Positions 17,254 through 25,597 of a DNA stretch of 34,975 nt are shown here, in pieces; position 1 is the first letter of the stretch, and each line of letters opens with the position of its first letter. The notes under the pieces are model-generated. The model did no database searches and had not been told where the DNA came from. It saw only the letters and a program-made list of their open reading frames with translations. The stretch comes from CALEUX01 sp037439945 (GTDB lineage Bacteria > Bacteroidota > Bacteroidia > Bacteroidales > Marinilabiliaceae), in NCBI GenBank assembly GCA_037439945.1, contig JBBIVA010000019.1, positions 1 through 34,975 of the forward strand. Direction: 5' to 3'. The translations under genes were made by a program, and so were the position numbers.

Positions 17254-17949
17254 TTAAATATTTATTACAAATAGGGCCACAATTTTTCTAAACAGGTTAT
17301 TGCTGTTACCATTCTTATTTCTGTTTCTAAAAAATACAAACTGCTTAAACTGTAACCACCGTTCATATACTTTGAGTTTTTTTTGTGGTATGGGTTTAGG
17401 TTTATTTTTTTCTTCCTTTTGGGGATCGTATAACATCCCGGTACACAAGCAGTGTTTACGGTTTGTTCGCATTAAAATGTCATAGTTTATACAGCTTTGG
17501 CAACCTTTCCAGAACTCTTCATCATCGGTAAGTTCTGAAAATGTTACTGGTTTATAGCCAAGTTCTGAATTTATTTTCATTACAGCCAGTCCCGTGGTAA
17601 GTCCAAAAATTTTAGCCTTTGGATAACGTTGTCTTGAAAGTTCAAAGGCTTTTCTTTTTATTTCCCTGGCAAGGCCATGGCCCCTGAATTTTTCTACCAC
17701 AATTAATCCTGAGTTGGCCGCATATTTTTCATGTCCCCATGACTCTATATAACAAAATCCGGCAAATTCTCCATCGGCTAATGCAATTATTGCTTTTCCC
17801 TCTTTTATTTTCAGCCTTATATATTCTGGATTACGTTTTGCAATTCCGGTACCTCTTATTTTTGCTGCCTCGGCAATAGTATTTAGAATATTATCAACAT
17901 AATCAAGATGCTCTTCAGAAGCAATAACTATTTTAATATTTGTGTTCAT
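17254..17949 (-). CDS. GNAT acyltransferase, candidate N-succinyl/acylglutamate synthase
   Basis: The GNAT fold covers about residues 1-150: the acetyl-CoA loop VVEKFRGHGLAREIKRKAF, with LGYKPV near the end of the domain. Counting from Met in MNTNIKIVIASEEH (ATG at 17947-17949) gives 231 aa; the open frame extends six codons to a TTG. After the GNAT core comes a cysteine motif CxxC-x13-CxC (KGCQSC ... HCLC), then a basic tail of about 55 residues. The gene is 49 bp after argR and upstream of argG, and no argA or argJ is present, so it is the best candidate for acylation of glutamate. From memory, a GNAT gene in the same position in Bacteroides thetaiotaomicron was assigned to this step by mutant fitness data. 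The acyl donor, probably succinyl-CoA, is inferred from ArgF'. Confidence 0.8.
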   Translation of the reverse strand: MNTNIKIVIASEEHLDYVDNILNTIAEAAKIRGTGIAKRNPEYIRLKIKEGKAIIALADGEFAGFCYIESWGHEKYAANSGLIVVEKFRGHGLAREIKRKAFELSRQRYPKAKIFGLTTGLAVMKINSELGYKPVTFSELTDDEEFWKGCQSCINYDILMRTNRKHCLCTGMLYDPQKEEKNKPKPIPQKKLKVYERWLQFKQFVFFRNRNKNGNSNNLFRKIVALFVINI

Positions 17950-17998
17950 TAATTTATCTAAATTCAATATTTAATACTTGTTTAATGTTTTTTTGGGG

Positions 17999-18481
17999 TT
18001 AAACAACTTTCTTTTTAAGGTCGGGAATAAACAATGATAAGGCATTAATAACTTCATCGTTGGTAACCCCTTCTCTTTTTATTATAAGTATTGTGTCATC
18101 ACCAGCTATTGTTCCCAGTATCTCATATGGGCCGTGGCTGTCAATTACTGAACCCAGTCCGTTTGCAAAACCGGGCCTTGTTTTTATAACGGCCAGATTT
18201 CCTGAGAATTCCATTGAATATAAACCCCTTAGTGGAAACTCATCATTAAGGTGTTCTTCATTATTTAATTCAGGCTCCGATTCTGGTAAAACATAAATGT
18301 ACCCTCCATCCTGATCGGGTTGTTTAGCAACTTTTAATGATTTTAAGTCACGTGAAAGTGTTGCCTGCGTTGTGCTGAAACCTTCTTTTTCCAACAATGT
18401 CAGCAATTCCTCCTGACTACCAACCTTGGTGGTTGCAATTAATTGTGTTATTGTATTTAGCCTTAAATTTTTAATTTTCAT
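17999..18481 (-). CDS. argR: Arginine repressor
   Basis: The 160-aa product has an N-terminal winged-helix domain (GSQEELLTLLEKEGFSTTQATLSRDLKSLKVAK, SRDL at 43-46). Its C-terminal hexamerisation and arginine-binding domain has GTIAGDDTILII (GDD at 127-129), the arginine-contacting motif. It is the first gene of the minus-strand block, divergent from carB. A perfect ARG box lies 49 bp upstream of its ATG, so it likely autoregulates and also acts on the operators at 3453, 6576 and 17074. Length fits the family (about 150-160 aa). Confidence 0.96.
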   Translation of the reverse strand: MKIKNLRLNTITQLIATTKVGSQEELLTLLEKEGFSTTQATLSRDLKSLKVAKQPDQDGGYIYVLPESEPELNNEEHLNDEFPLRGLYSMEFSGNLAVIKTRPGFANGLGSVIDSHGPYEILGTIAGDDTILIIKREGVTNDEVINALSLFIPDLKKKVV

Positions 18482-18529
18482 GTTTTATTGTTTTCAATAA
18501 ATACCCTTTTTATATTTTGATAAAATAGT

Positions 18530-18543
18530 TGAATAAATATTCA
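18530..18543. promoter_or_regulatory. ArgR operator (ARG box) between argR and carB
   Basis: TGAATAAATATTCA matches TGAATWWWWATTCA, the E. coli-type consensus, at every position. Its centre is 55 bp from the argR ATG and about 270 bp from the carB ATG, so it most directly fits argR autoregulation. Confidence 0.75.
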
Positions 18544-18750
18544 GGGAAGCAGCAAAATTATGCAAAAAATCAGACTTCAAAAGAAAATAAGCTTTTTTTT
18601 TTTATATGAACAAAATTAATGATTTCAATTGATTATTGGTGGATTGTTAATTTTAAGCCAGATAATGTATTTATATAAAATGGATATCAAATATTCATAA
18701 AATATGCAAAAAAAATGAATTCGTTTCAAGGTTTTTGGGGAAACTTGATG

Positions 18751-18758
18751 TAACTTTG
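18751..18758 (+). promoter_or_regulatory. Candidate carB -7 promoter element
   Basis: TAACTTTG is an exact TAnnTTTG match, followed by GCATCCCG and a short leader of about 40 nt before the carB ATG. The upstream -33 TTTG is not well conserved (TTTC nearby). Confidence 0.6.
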
Positions 18759-18805
18759 CATCCCGAAGATATTTATATGTTACCTGTAAAAAATTAAGTT
18801 ATACA

Positions 18806-21800
18806 ATGAAGAAGAATATTAATAAAGTTATTATACTTGGTTCAGGAGCTTTGAAAATTGGCGAAGCAGGTGAATTTGACTATTCAGGCTCGCAGGCAAT
18901 AAAAGCATTAAAAGAGGAGGGTATTTTCACTGTTTTAATTAACCCCAATATTGCTACAATTCAAACATCCGAAAAACTGGCCGATAAAATCTATTTTCTT
19001 CCTATAACACCCTATTTTGTTGAACAGGTAATATTAAAGGAGAATCCACAGGGTATCCTGTTAGCATTTGGAGGGCAAACAGCTTTAAACTGTGGAGTAA
19101 AATTATATGAACAAGGAATTCTGGAAAAGTATAATATCGAGGTTTTGGGTACACCAGTTAAAGCAATTATTGAAACTGAAGACAGGAAAATATTTGCCCA
19201 AAAACTTGCAGAAATTAATGTAAAAACTCCCAGAAGTATTGCTGTTACTTCCGTTGAAGATGCCCTAAAAGCATCTGAAAATCTTGGATTTCCCATTATG
19301 ATAAGGGCTGCCTATACCCTGGGGGGTATGGGTAGTGGTTTTTGTTTTAACCGGGATGAACTTGTAAAAAGGGCCGAGAATGCTTTCTCTTATTCAAATC
19401 AAATACTTGTTGAGGAATCAATTAAAGGTTGGAAAGAGGTTGAGTATGAAGTGGTGAGGGATGCCTACAATAATTGTATTACTGTATGTAATATGGAAAA
19501 TTTTGATCCACTGGGAATACATACCGGTGAGAGTATTGTAGTAGCTCCTTCTCAAACCTTAACTAACTCTGAATACCATAAATTACGTGAATTAGCAATT
19601 AAAATAATCCGCCACATTGGAATTGTTGGAGAGTGTAATGTGCAATATGCGCTGGATCCAAACTCAGAAGATTACAGGGTAATTGAAGTTAATGCAAGAC
19701 TTTCACGGTCCAGCGCGCTGGCTTCAAAGGCAACAGGGTATCCATTGGCATTTGTGGCTGCAAAATTAGGATTGGGCTATGGCCTGCATCACCTGAAAAA
19801 TTCAGTAACAAAACAAACAGTGGCATTTTTTGAACCCGCCCTTGACTATATTGTATGTAAAATACCTCGCTGGGATTTAAACAAATTTACAGGTGTTTCC
19901 AGACAGATCGGCTCAAGTATGAAAAGCGTTGGTGAGATTATGGCGATTGGTCGTACTTTCGAAGAAGCTATACAAAAAGGTTTAAGAATGGTGGGGCATG
20001 GCATGCATGGATTTGTTGGAAACCAGCCATTGGTAAATCTGGATATACGGAAGGAACTTTCTGAACCGACAGATGAACGTATTTTCGCTATTGCCGAAGC
20101 ATTTGAACAGGGAATGGATATTGAAGAGATTTATCAACTATCTAAAATTGATAAATGGTTTCTCGAAAAGCTAAAAAATATATCAAACCTTAAGAATAAA
20201 CTTGGCCAGTATAATTCGTTAGAATCTCTCCCTGATATAGATCTTTCAGACGCAAAAAAGTTGGGGTTTTCAGATTTTCAGATTGCACGGATTGTTTTAA
20301 AATCAACATCCCTTCAAATGGAAGAAGGGCTTTTAAAAGTGCGTAAACATAGAATTTCACGAAATATATTACCTGTTGTAAAACAGATTGATACTTTGGC
20401 CGGTGAATTTCCAGCGCAGATTAATTACCTGTATCTCACTTATAATGGGACCCAAAATGACATTGAATTTGAAAAAGATGGATTGTCTGTAATTGTGCTG
20501 GGGTCAGGTGCATATCGCATAGGCAGCAGTGTTGAGTTTGACTGGTGTAGCGTAAATGCAGTGCAATCAATTAACGAAAGGGGCTTTAGATCAGTTATGA
20601 TTAATTATAATCCAGAGACTGTAAGTACTGATTATGATGTATGCAGCCGGTTGTTTTTTGATGAACTTACACTGGAAAGAGTTTTGGATATTGTTGATCT
20701 GGAATCACCAAAGGGTGTAATAATATCAGTTGGTGGACAAATCCCCAATAACCTGGCAATGAGGTTGCACAGGCAAAATATTACCATTCTTGGTACATCC
20801 CCCGAAAGTATTGACAGGGCCGAAAACAGACAAAAGTTTTCATCGCTCCTTGATGAACTCGATATTGATCAACCTCGATGGAGTGAATTAACAACAATTG
20901 AAGATATATTCAAATTTGTTGATGAAGTTGGTTTTCCTGTATTAGTGCGGCCTTCATATGTTCTTTCAGGGGCTGCAATGAATGTGGTTAGTAACAGGGA
21001 TGAGTTGCACCATTTTCTTGAACTTGCTGCTAATGTATCGAAACAATACCCTGTTGTTGTTTCCGAGTTTATTGAGCAGGCTAAAGAAATCGAAATTGAT
21101 GCAGTTGCCCGCGATGGAGAAATTATAGCTTATGCAATAAGTGAACATATTGAATTTGCAGGCGTCCACTCAGGCGATGCAACTATAGTTTTTCCACCAC
21201 AAAAACTGTATGTGGAAACAATTAGGCGAATTAAACGCATTTCAAGGAAAATTGCAGCCGAATTAAAAATATCAGGTCCTTTTAACATGCAAATGCTGGC
21301 AAAAGATAACGATATTAAAGTAATAGAATGTAATCTTAGGGCATCACGAAGTTTTCCATTTGTGTCAAAGATTTTAAAAGTAAACTTTATAGATATTGCC
21401 ACTAATATTATGCTTGGGTTACCGGTTGAAAGGCCGAATAAAAATTTATTTGAATTGGATTATGTTGGAATTAAAGCACCTCAGTTTTCCTTTGCCCGGC
21501 TTCAAAAAGCCGACCCTGTTTTGGGAGTTGATATGGCATCAACAGGCGAAGTTGGTTGTATTGGTGAGAATTACTATGATGCTGTATTGCAGGCAATGCT
21601 TTCAGTAGGTTATAGAATCCCGCAAAAGAATATTCTAATATCATCAGGCCCGTTACGTGATAAGATTGAATTGTTAAACAGCACCCGGTTATTAAGCGAA
21701 AAAGGATATAATTTATTTGCAACCGGTGGAACCCATAAATTTTTAGAGGAAAACGGAATTAAAACAACACTGCTTTATTGGCCCGATGAACCAAATAAAA

Positions 21801-22030
21801 AACCAAACACTATAGATTATATCAGGGATAAAAAAATTGATTTGGTAGTAAACATCCCTAAAAACCTTTCAAAGGGAGAATTAAAGAACGGTTATCAAAT
21901 TAGAAGGAATAGTATTGATTTTAATATTCCACTTATAACAAACGCCAGATTAGCAAGTGCATTTATATATTCCTTCTGTAAAATGGGTATTGAAGATATA
22001 TCAATAAAAAGCTGGGACGAATATAAATAG
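18806..22030 (+). CDS. carB: Carbamoyl-phosphate synthase large subunit
   Basis: Makes carbamoyl phosphate from bicarbonate, two ATP and CarA-derived ammonia. The 1074-aa product has two homologous ATP-grasp halves: residues ~1-400 (IILGSGALKIGEAGEFDYSG; RSSALASKATGYPLAFVAAK) and ~555-935 (VIVLGSGAYRIGSSVEFDW; NLRASRSFPFVSK). A linking oligomerisation domain and a C-terminal MGS-like allosteric domain (~940-1074, LFATGGTHKFLEENG) complete it. Phrases such as ILGSGALKIGEAGEFDYSG, INPNIATIQTSEKLADKIYFL and GSSMKSVGEIMAIGRTFEEA resemble the eukaryotic CAD/CPS1 type more than the E. coli type. It stands alone on the plus strand, divergent from argR. carA is 15 kb away but within the same ArgR-flanked block. 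Confidence 0.96.
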   Translation: MKKNINKVIILGSGALKIGEAGEFDYSGSQAIKALKEEGIFTVLINPNIATIQTSEKLADKIYFLPITPYFVEQVILKENPQGILLAFGGQTALNCGVKLYEQGILEKYNIEVLGTPVKAIIETEDRKIFAQKLAEINVKTPRSIAVTSVEDALKASENLGFPIMIRAAYTLGGMGSGFCFNRDELVKRAENAFSYSNQILVEESIKGWKEVEYEVVRDAYNNCITVCNMENFDPLGIHTGESIVVAPSQTLTNSEYHKLRELAIKIIRHIGIVGECNVQYALDPNSEDYRVIEVNARLSRSSALASKATGYPLAFVAAKLGLGYGLHHLKNSVTKQTVAFFEPALDYIVCKIPRWDLNKFTGVSRQIGSSMKSVGEIMAIGRTFEEAIQKGLRMVGHGMHGFVGNQPLVNLDIRKELSEPTDERIFAIAEAFEQGMDIEEIYQLSKIDKWFLEKLKNISNLKNKLGQYNSLESLPDIDLSDAKKLGFSDFQIARIVLKSTSLQMEEGLLKVRKHRISRNILPVVKQIDTLAGEFPAQINYLYLTYNGTQNDIEFEKDGLSVIVLGSGAYRIGSSVEFDWCSVNAVQSINERGFRSVMINYNPETVSTDYDVCSRLFFDELTLERVLDIVDLESPKGVIISVGGQIPNNLAMRLHRQNITILGTSPESIDRAENRQKFSSLLDELDIDQPRWSELTTIEDIFKFVDEVGFPVLVRPSYVLSGAAMNVVSNRDELHHFLELAANVSKQYPVVVSEFIEQAKEIEIDAVARDGEIIAYAISEHIEFAGVHSGDATIVFPPQKLYVETIRRIKRISRKIAAELKISGPFNMQMLAKDNDIKVIECNLRASRSFPFVSKILKVNFIDIATNIMLGLPVERPNKNLFELDYVGIKAPQFSFARLQKADPVLGVDMASTGEVGCIGENYYDAVLQAMLSVGYRIPQKNILISSGPLRDKIELLNSTRLLSEKGYNLFATGGTHKFLEENGIKTTLLYWPDEPNKKPNTIDYIRDKKIDLVVNIPKNLSKGELKNGYQIRRNSIDFNIPLITNARLASAFIYSFCKMGIEDISIKSWDEYK

Positions 22031-22150
22031 GATGATTTACAACATTATAGGTGGTCATTCAAATTAAAATGGTGTATTGGGCAATGTTGAATTTCAGGCG
22101 CAATAATTCCGCTGATTTACAATAAGTTCTGTTTAACCAATTTTTAGGCT

Positions 22151-22555
22151 ATGAAAAATTTGTTGTTTATCTTGTTACTAGTAATTGTTGCTAATGTGAT
22201 ATCCTGTAGTTCGGTTAAAAAAAATCAAAGTAGAGAACAAAATGTTGAGTTAATAGCAGAGGATTCATTGGAGTATCAAATAATTGTTTTAGATGTTAAG
22301 TATGAAACATTTTTAGCAATGCAACCATCTGAAAACTTTTATTCTCAAAGCTATTATGAAGGATGGAACAGGCAATATGTTGTTGAATGGAATATCCGGC
22401 ACAATAATCCATTAAGATTTGGAAGTTTTTATGCGACAGAAATTAATTACCATCCCAATATTGATTATGGATTAACTCTTAATTATCGCCTTTATAACTA
22501 TTTTATTTTTATTGAAAAAGAGTACGGTATAAGGTTGATTAACCGTGGAAGGTAA
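22151..22555 (+). CDS. Small lipoprotein, DUF6146-like
   Basis: The 134-aa product has a lipoprotein signal peptide (MKNLLFILLLVIVANVISC, lipobox Cys19). The mature part holds a compact aromatic core: IVLDVKYETFLA, then SQSYYEGWNRQYVVEWN, then INYHPNIDYGLTLNYRLYNYFIFIE. This matches what I remember of the DUF6146 family, small uncharacterised Bacteroidota lipoproteins. Predicted location is the periplasmic face of a membrane. It is 120 bp after carB on the same strand, with a hairpin terminator after it, and may be cotranscribed with carB by read-through. Function unknown. Confidence 0.8.
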   Translation: MKNLLFILLLVIVANVISCSSVKKNQSREQNVELIAEDSLEYQIIVLDVKYETFLAMQPSENFYSQSYYEGWNRQYVVEWNIRHNNPLRFGSFYATEINYHPNIDYGLTLNYRLYNYFIFIEKEYGIRLINRGR

Positions 22556-22608
22556 GATGTATTTAATAAAAACAGACACTATTGTTGGTATAAACCCATT
22601 CTTCGTTT

Positions 22609-22643
22609 AAGCACCCAAGCTACACGGGTGCTTACTTTTTTTC
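22609..22643 (+). terminator. Hairpin terminator after the DUF6146-like gene
   Basis: AAGCACCC (22609-22616) pairs perfectly with GGGTGCTT (22626-22633), followed by ACTTTTTTT. It lies 54 bp after the stop codon and overlaps the start of repeat D1. Confidence 0.65.
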
Positions 22644-22664
22644 ATCATAATAAAATTGATTTTT

Positions 22665-22860
22665 GACGGTATAATGGCTTGTCCCGCAATTGCGGGAGAA
22701 CCCCCATTTTGCTGATTTTGCCATTATTATGTTTCCCGAAAATTAGGGACAATTTGTGTTTTGCGAACCATGCTCGTTTCATCCATAAATAATTTTTTAA
22801 TATGCAGGATTGCCTGTCCCGATAGATTGGCGGAACCAGTCCCTAAATTACAGGCCCCGT
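22665..22860 (+). repeat. Interspersed repeat, tandem copies R3a and R3b
   Basis: R3a (about 22665-22790) has GCTTGTCCCGCAATTGCGGG, with the perfect 14-bp palindrome CCCGCAATTGCGGG. It continues GTTTCCCGAAAATTAGGGAC and CATGCTCGTTTCATCC. R3b (from about 22790) restarts with CATCCATAAATAATTTTTTA and TGCCTGTCCCGAT. Both belong to the R1/R2 family and lie inside the 275-bp insertion in D1. Confidence 0.7.
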
Positions 22861-23207
22861 TTCATTAGTGTTTTTCTTAATTATGGCATTCCTTGTCCGC
22901 TCCGACCCCTAACAGCGAAAAAAAGTAAGTTCCGAAAAACCTGAATTTTATGCCAAATGCCACCGAAATATCCCGATTGTTGTTTTGCAAGTTTTTTGAT
23001 AAAAAACCAAACTTACATCGGGACTAAAAATCAACCTTGATGGCTAAAATCAGGGAGCCCGCCCCGATCAAACAGCCCGAATTTTTTAACGCCAATAAGT
23101 TTGGTTTAACTTACGGAAATTTCTTGATGCGGAAAGTAACCCCATCATAAAATAATCTTTATATAACCTCTTTTAATTTTGGCCTGAAAAGATAATTCAT
23201 AATTTTA

Positions 23208-23440
23208 AACCCGGATTAGTCATTAGAAAGGCAATGAACTAATGACTTAGCCGGGATTAACCCTACCGAATAGTCGGTACAGGCTGCTTTAGAAAAACTT
23301 AATTTGTAAGCATTTCTGATTACAAATTTTTAGTTTTTCTTTAGCGATTTGTCAAAATAGAAGGCATGTAATCAATAACTTAAGACTATTAATTTCATTT
23401 TACGGTCATTAGAAAAAATGGCTAAAGACAAATTTGGGTT
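23208..23440 (-). repeat. Long inverted repeat, copy B
   Basis: This is the inverted partner of 1..252, 233 bp from AACCCGGATTAG to CAAATTTGGGTT. It lacks the 20-bp duplication of copy A. Flanks are TTTTA on the left and AAACT on the right, with no obvious target duplication. Confidence 0.9.
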
Positions 23441-23461
23441 AAACTGAAATTATTGAAAAAT

Positions 23462-23496
23462 AAAAAAGCCTGACAGGTTTTATACTGGCAGGCCTT
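23462..23496 (-). terminator. Terminator of the secreted coiled-coil gene
   Basis: On the minus strand GCCTGCCAG pairs with CTGTCAGGC (one mismatch), followed by TTTTTTATTT. It lies 24 bp after the stop codon of the gene at 23520-24107. Confidence 0.75.
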
Positions 23497-23519
23497 ATAA
23501 TTAAGGGTAAGGGTTTTAT

Positions 23520-24107
23520 TTATTTTTTCCCCGGACCTGCGTTGTGCTCATTAAGCGCTAATTGAGCCTGTTTAAGATTTTTATGTGAATGCCTCAGACT
23601 TTTGCTTACTTCTTTTTTATAAGAAAATCCTTTATTTAGGTTCCTGGTGCCATCATCTGATTTTTTTATCTGATCCTTCATTACCAAATCAAAATTGTTG
23701 AGAGCTTTTTTGTAATCATCTTCAAGCATTTTAATTTCAGCTCTAATTGAATTTGCCTCTGCAGTTGAATTTGAGATTAAGTGCTTTTCCAGCTCTTTTA
23801 TACGGGCCGAATATTCTCTTGCAGTAATACTCATTTGATTTATGGTATTCCAAATTTGTTCAGAACTTTCATTATGAATACTTATTCCCAAATTCATAAG
23901 TGAATCAGCCAGAAGTTTTTTTTCCAGATTTTTTTTGTAGGCTGCTTCTGCCTTTTCTAATTGTACTTTTTGGCTTTTTGAATTGTCTTGATCACCGTTG
24001 TTTTCACCATAAACAGTGAAATTAAAAAACATAAAAACTGTTAAAAACAATAACCGTAAAAATTTCAGGTGAAAGGTTAAATTGGAGAGCAAAATGCCTG
24101 ATTGCAT
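23520..24107 (-). CDS. Secreted coiled-coil protein of unknown function
   Basis: The 195-aa product has a long N-terminal hydrophobic stretch (LRLLFLTVFMFFNFTVYG, about residues 18-35) that looks like a signal peptide or anchor. It then becomes strongly charged and helical: QKVQLEKAEAAYKKNLEKKL, ARIKELEKHL, IRAEIKMLEDDYKKALNNF, ending in a basic tail (SLRHSHKNLKQAQLALNEH). This is a periplasmic coiled-coil profile with no enzyme motif. It is monocistronic, with its own terminator. I do not recognise the family. It is a real gene by its codon structure and terminator. Confidence 0.65.
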   Translation of the reverse strand: MQSGILLSNLTFHLKFLRLLFLTVFMFFNFTVYGENNGDQDNSKSQKVQLEKAEAAYKKNLEKKLLADSLMNLGISIHNESSEQIWNTINQMSITAREYSARIKELEKHLISNSTAEANSIRAEIKMLEDDYKKALNNFDLVMKDQIKKSDDGTRNLNKGFSYKKEVSKSLRHSHKNLKQAQLALNEHNAGPGKK

Positions 24108-24590
24108 GGCTTATAGTTTTAGATTTAGATTAATAAAAATATATACAAACTTTAACAATATTCTTTCTTTTATAAAGAAAATTTAACAATTGGTCAAAGG
24201 ATTTGAATGGTTTGTTTCTATTTAATGAAAAACAACTCATTTTTTAAGCACCAATACCTAATTGAGTAAACTTAAATTGTAGTTAATTCCTGAACCCAAA
24301 TCAAGCATTGGAATTAATCAGTGAATTCAGAAAAACGCTGTAAGCCATATAGAAAAGCGAATTCAGCATTTTAAATATTAAAGTCTCCCTTTTACGTAAT
24401 TTGGGTTAAATCATTTTTAGGGGTGAACTAATTGTAATAAAATGAAATTAATAATTGGTTTTGTATTTCCGGGATTATTAATGATGGTGGTTTGATAAAT
24501 TTGAGATATCCCTTTGCGGGCTTTTACCGATCAAATAAAATATAAGTGATTGGAAAATTGGATACTAAGTAACCTTAAAATCCCCTGTCG
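24108..24590. other. Intergenic stretch, nothing recognised
   Basis: About 480 bp of AT-rich DNA between the coiled-coil gene and the DUF190 gene stop. A short string, AATTTGGGTTAAA (near 24400), resembles the end of the long inverted repeat but does not extend. No gene or RNA was found. Confidence 0.5.
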
Positions 24591-24965
24591 CTAAGAATCT
24601 TGATTTCTGGAAATTAATGATGACCCTGAGCCATAGTGAAGAACTTCCACATTTTCAAGGGTAATAATACCACCGGCCCCGGCTTTATCCATTAATCTGC
24701 CCACAATTGCAGCAAAATCGGTTAAACGCTCCTTTTTATCAACCATTTCAATCACCATTGGCAGGTCGGTTGCCATGGCGAAAACTTTAATACTTTGCCC
24801 CATGCTGTTTGAACCATAGTTCATAACGCCTTTGGTTACAGTAACTCCTGAAATCTTGTATTTTTTTGCTGCAAAAACAATGGCCTCATACAAGGGACGT
24901 TGATAAACATAATCGCTTTCACCAACTATAATTTTTAGCTTTACAGCTTGCCCGGTCAGGTACAT
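24591..24965 (-). CDS. DUF190 family PII-like protein
   Basis: The 124-aa product aligns with the DUF190 pattern: KLKIIVGESDYVYQRPLYEAIVFAAKK at the N-terminus, then SGVTVTKGVMNYG, then LPMVIEMVDKKERLTDF and ITLENVEVL at the end. DUF190 proteins have a ferredoxin-like PII fold and probably act as small-molecule-sensing trimers. They are often found beside the fluoride channel gene crcB, but no crcB is present here and the gene stands alone. The ligand and target are unknown. Family call is good; role is not inferable here. Confidence 0.85.
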   Translation of the reverse strand: MYLTGQAVKLKIIVGESDYVYQRPLYEAIVFAAKKYKISGVTVTKGVMNYGSNSMGQSIKVFAMATDLPMVIEMVDKKERLTDFAAIVGRLMDKAGAGGIITLENVEVLHYGSGSSLISRNQDS

Positions 24966-25111
24966 GTGATGCAGATTTGGTTTAAAAAGATAACATCAAT
25001 TTATAAAAAGGATTTCACAAAATCAATATTGATAAAATTGATTGATAATTGTTTGAGAATAAATTAACACAAGGGCTTAAAAAAATCATAATTGTCCTGT
25101 ATTAGTACAAT

Positions 25112-25428
25112 CTTCGTTTAAGCGCCCGGCCCACGCACGTCCTTCCTTTTTTTTTCAGCAAAAAAAAGGAAGTCCCTATAAACCGGAATTTTACGCCCAA
25201 TGTTGCAGTCACACCCCATATTAGTTTTGCAGGTTTTTTGATAAAAACAACAAAAACATACTCCCACACTAAAAATCAACCCTACTGGCTAAACTCAGTG
25301 AGCCCGGTTCGCCATAACAGCACAGATTTATTAACCGCAATAATATTGATTTTCTTAACGGAAATTTCTTAATGAGGAAAATAGCCCCATCATAAAACAA
25401 TATTTATGTAACCCCTTTTAATATTGGC
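25112..25428 (+). repeat. Long direct repeat copy D2
   Basis: The intact counterpart of D1 (22598-23183) in the same orientation. It includes a long hairpin with arms CTTCCTTTTTTTT (25142-25154) and AAAAAAAAGGAAG (25160-25172). No convincing gene lies in the surrounding 24966-25597 region. Confidence 0.7.
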
Positions 25429-25597
25429 ATAATGAATAATCAATTTTTTTAACCGTACACTATTGAAAAAAAATATTAAACCGTGAAATATCTTTAAATC
25501 TTGATTACTTGAATCTGTCCTAAATATTATTAATTTTACAGGCGAACCCTTTTTTGTGATTTTTTAATATTTTTTATTAACCTTTTAATTTTTAGCT

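Larger units (their letters stand above)
18482..18805. promoter_or_regulatory. Divergent argR/carB control region
   Basis: This 324-bp intergenic region is very AT-rich and holds the ARG box at 18530-18543 and the carB -7 element at 18751-18758. A half-site-rich stretch, ATTCATAAAATATGCA, lies around 18692-18707 but does not have the correct ARG-box spacing. Confidence 0.6.
22598..23183 (+). repeat. Long direct repeat copy D1, interrupted
   Basis: The blocks 22598-22642 and 22918-23183 align in order with 25112-25428 (D2). Shared strings include TTCGTTTAAGC, TTTTTTGATAAAAA, ACTAAAAATCAACC, GCCCCATCATAAAA and ACGGAAATTTCTT. Identity is roughly 70-75 percent by eye. No intact ORF is present; short spurious reading frames on the minus strand are likely. 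In D1 a 275-bp segment (22643-22917) splits the hairpin that is intact in D2. Confidence 0.7.

Noticed and set aside
18692..18707. ATTCATAAAATATGCA as a second ARG box before carB
   Set aside because: Only one half-site fits; the spacing and the left half do not match TGNATWWWWATNCA.
24390..24420. AATTTGGGTTAAA as a third copy of the long inverted repeat
   Set aside because: Match is limited to about 13 bp and does not extend into the element.
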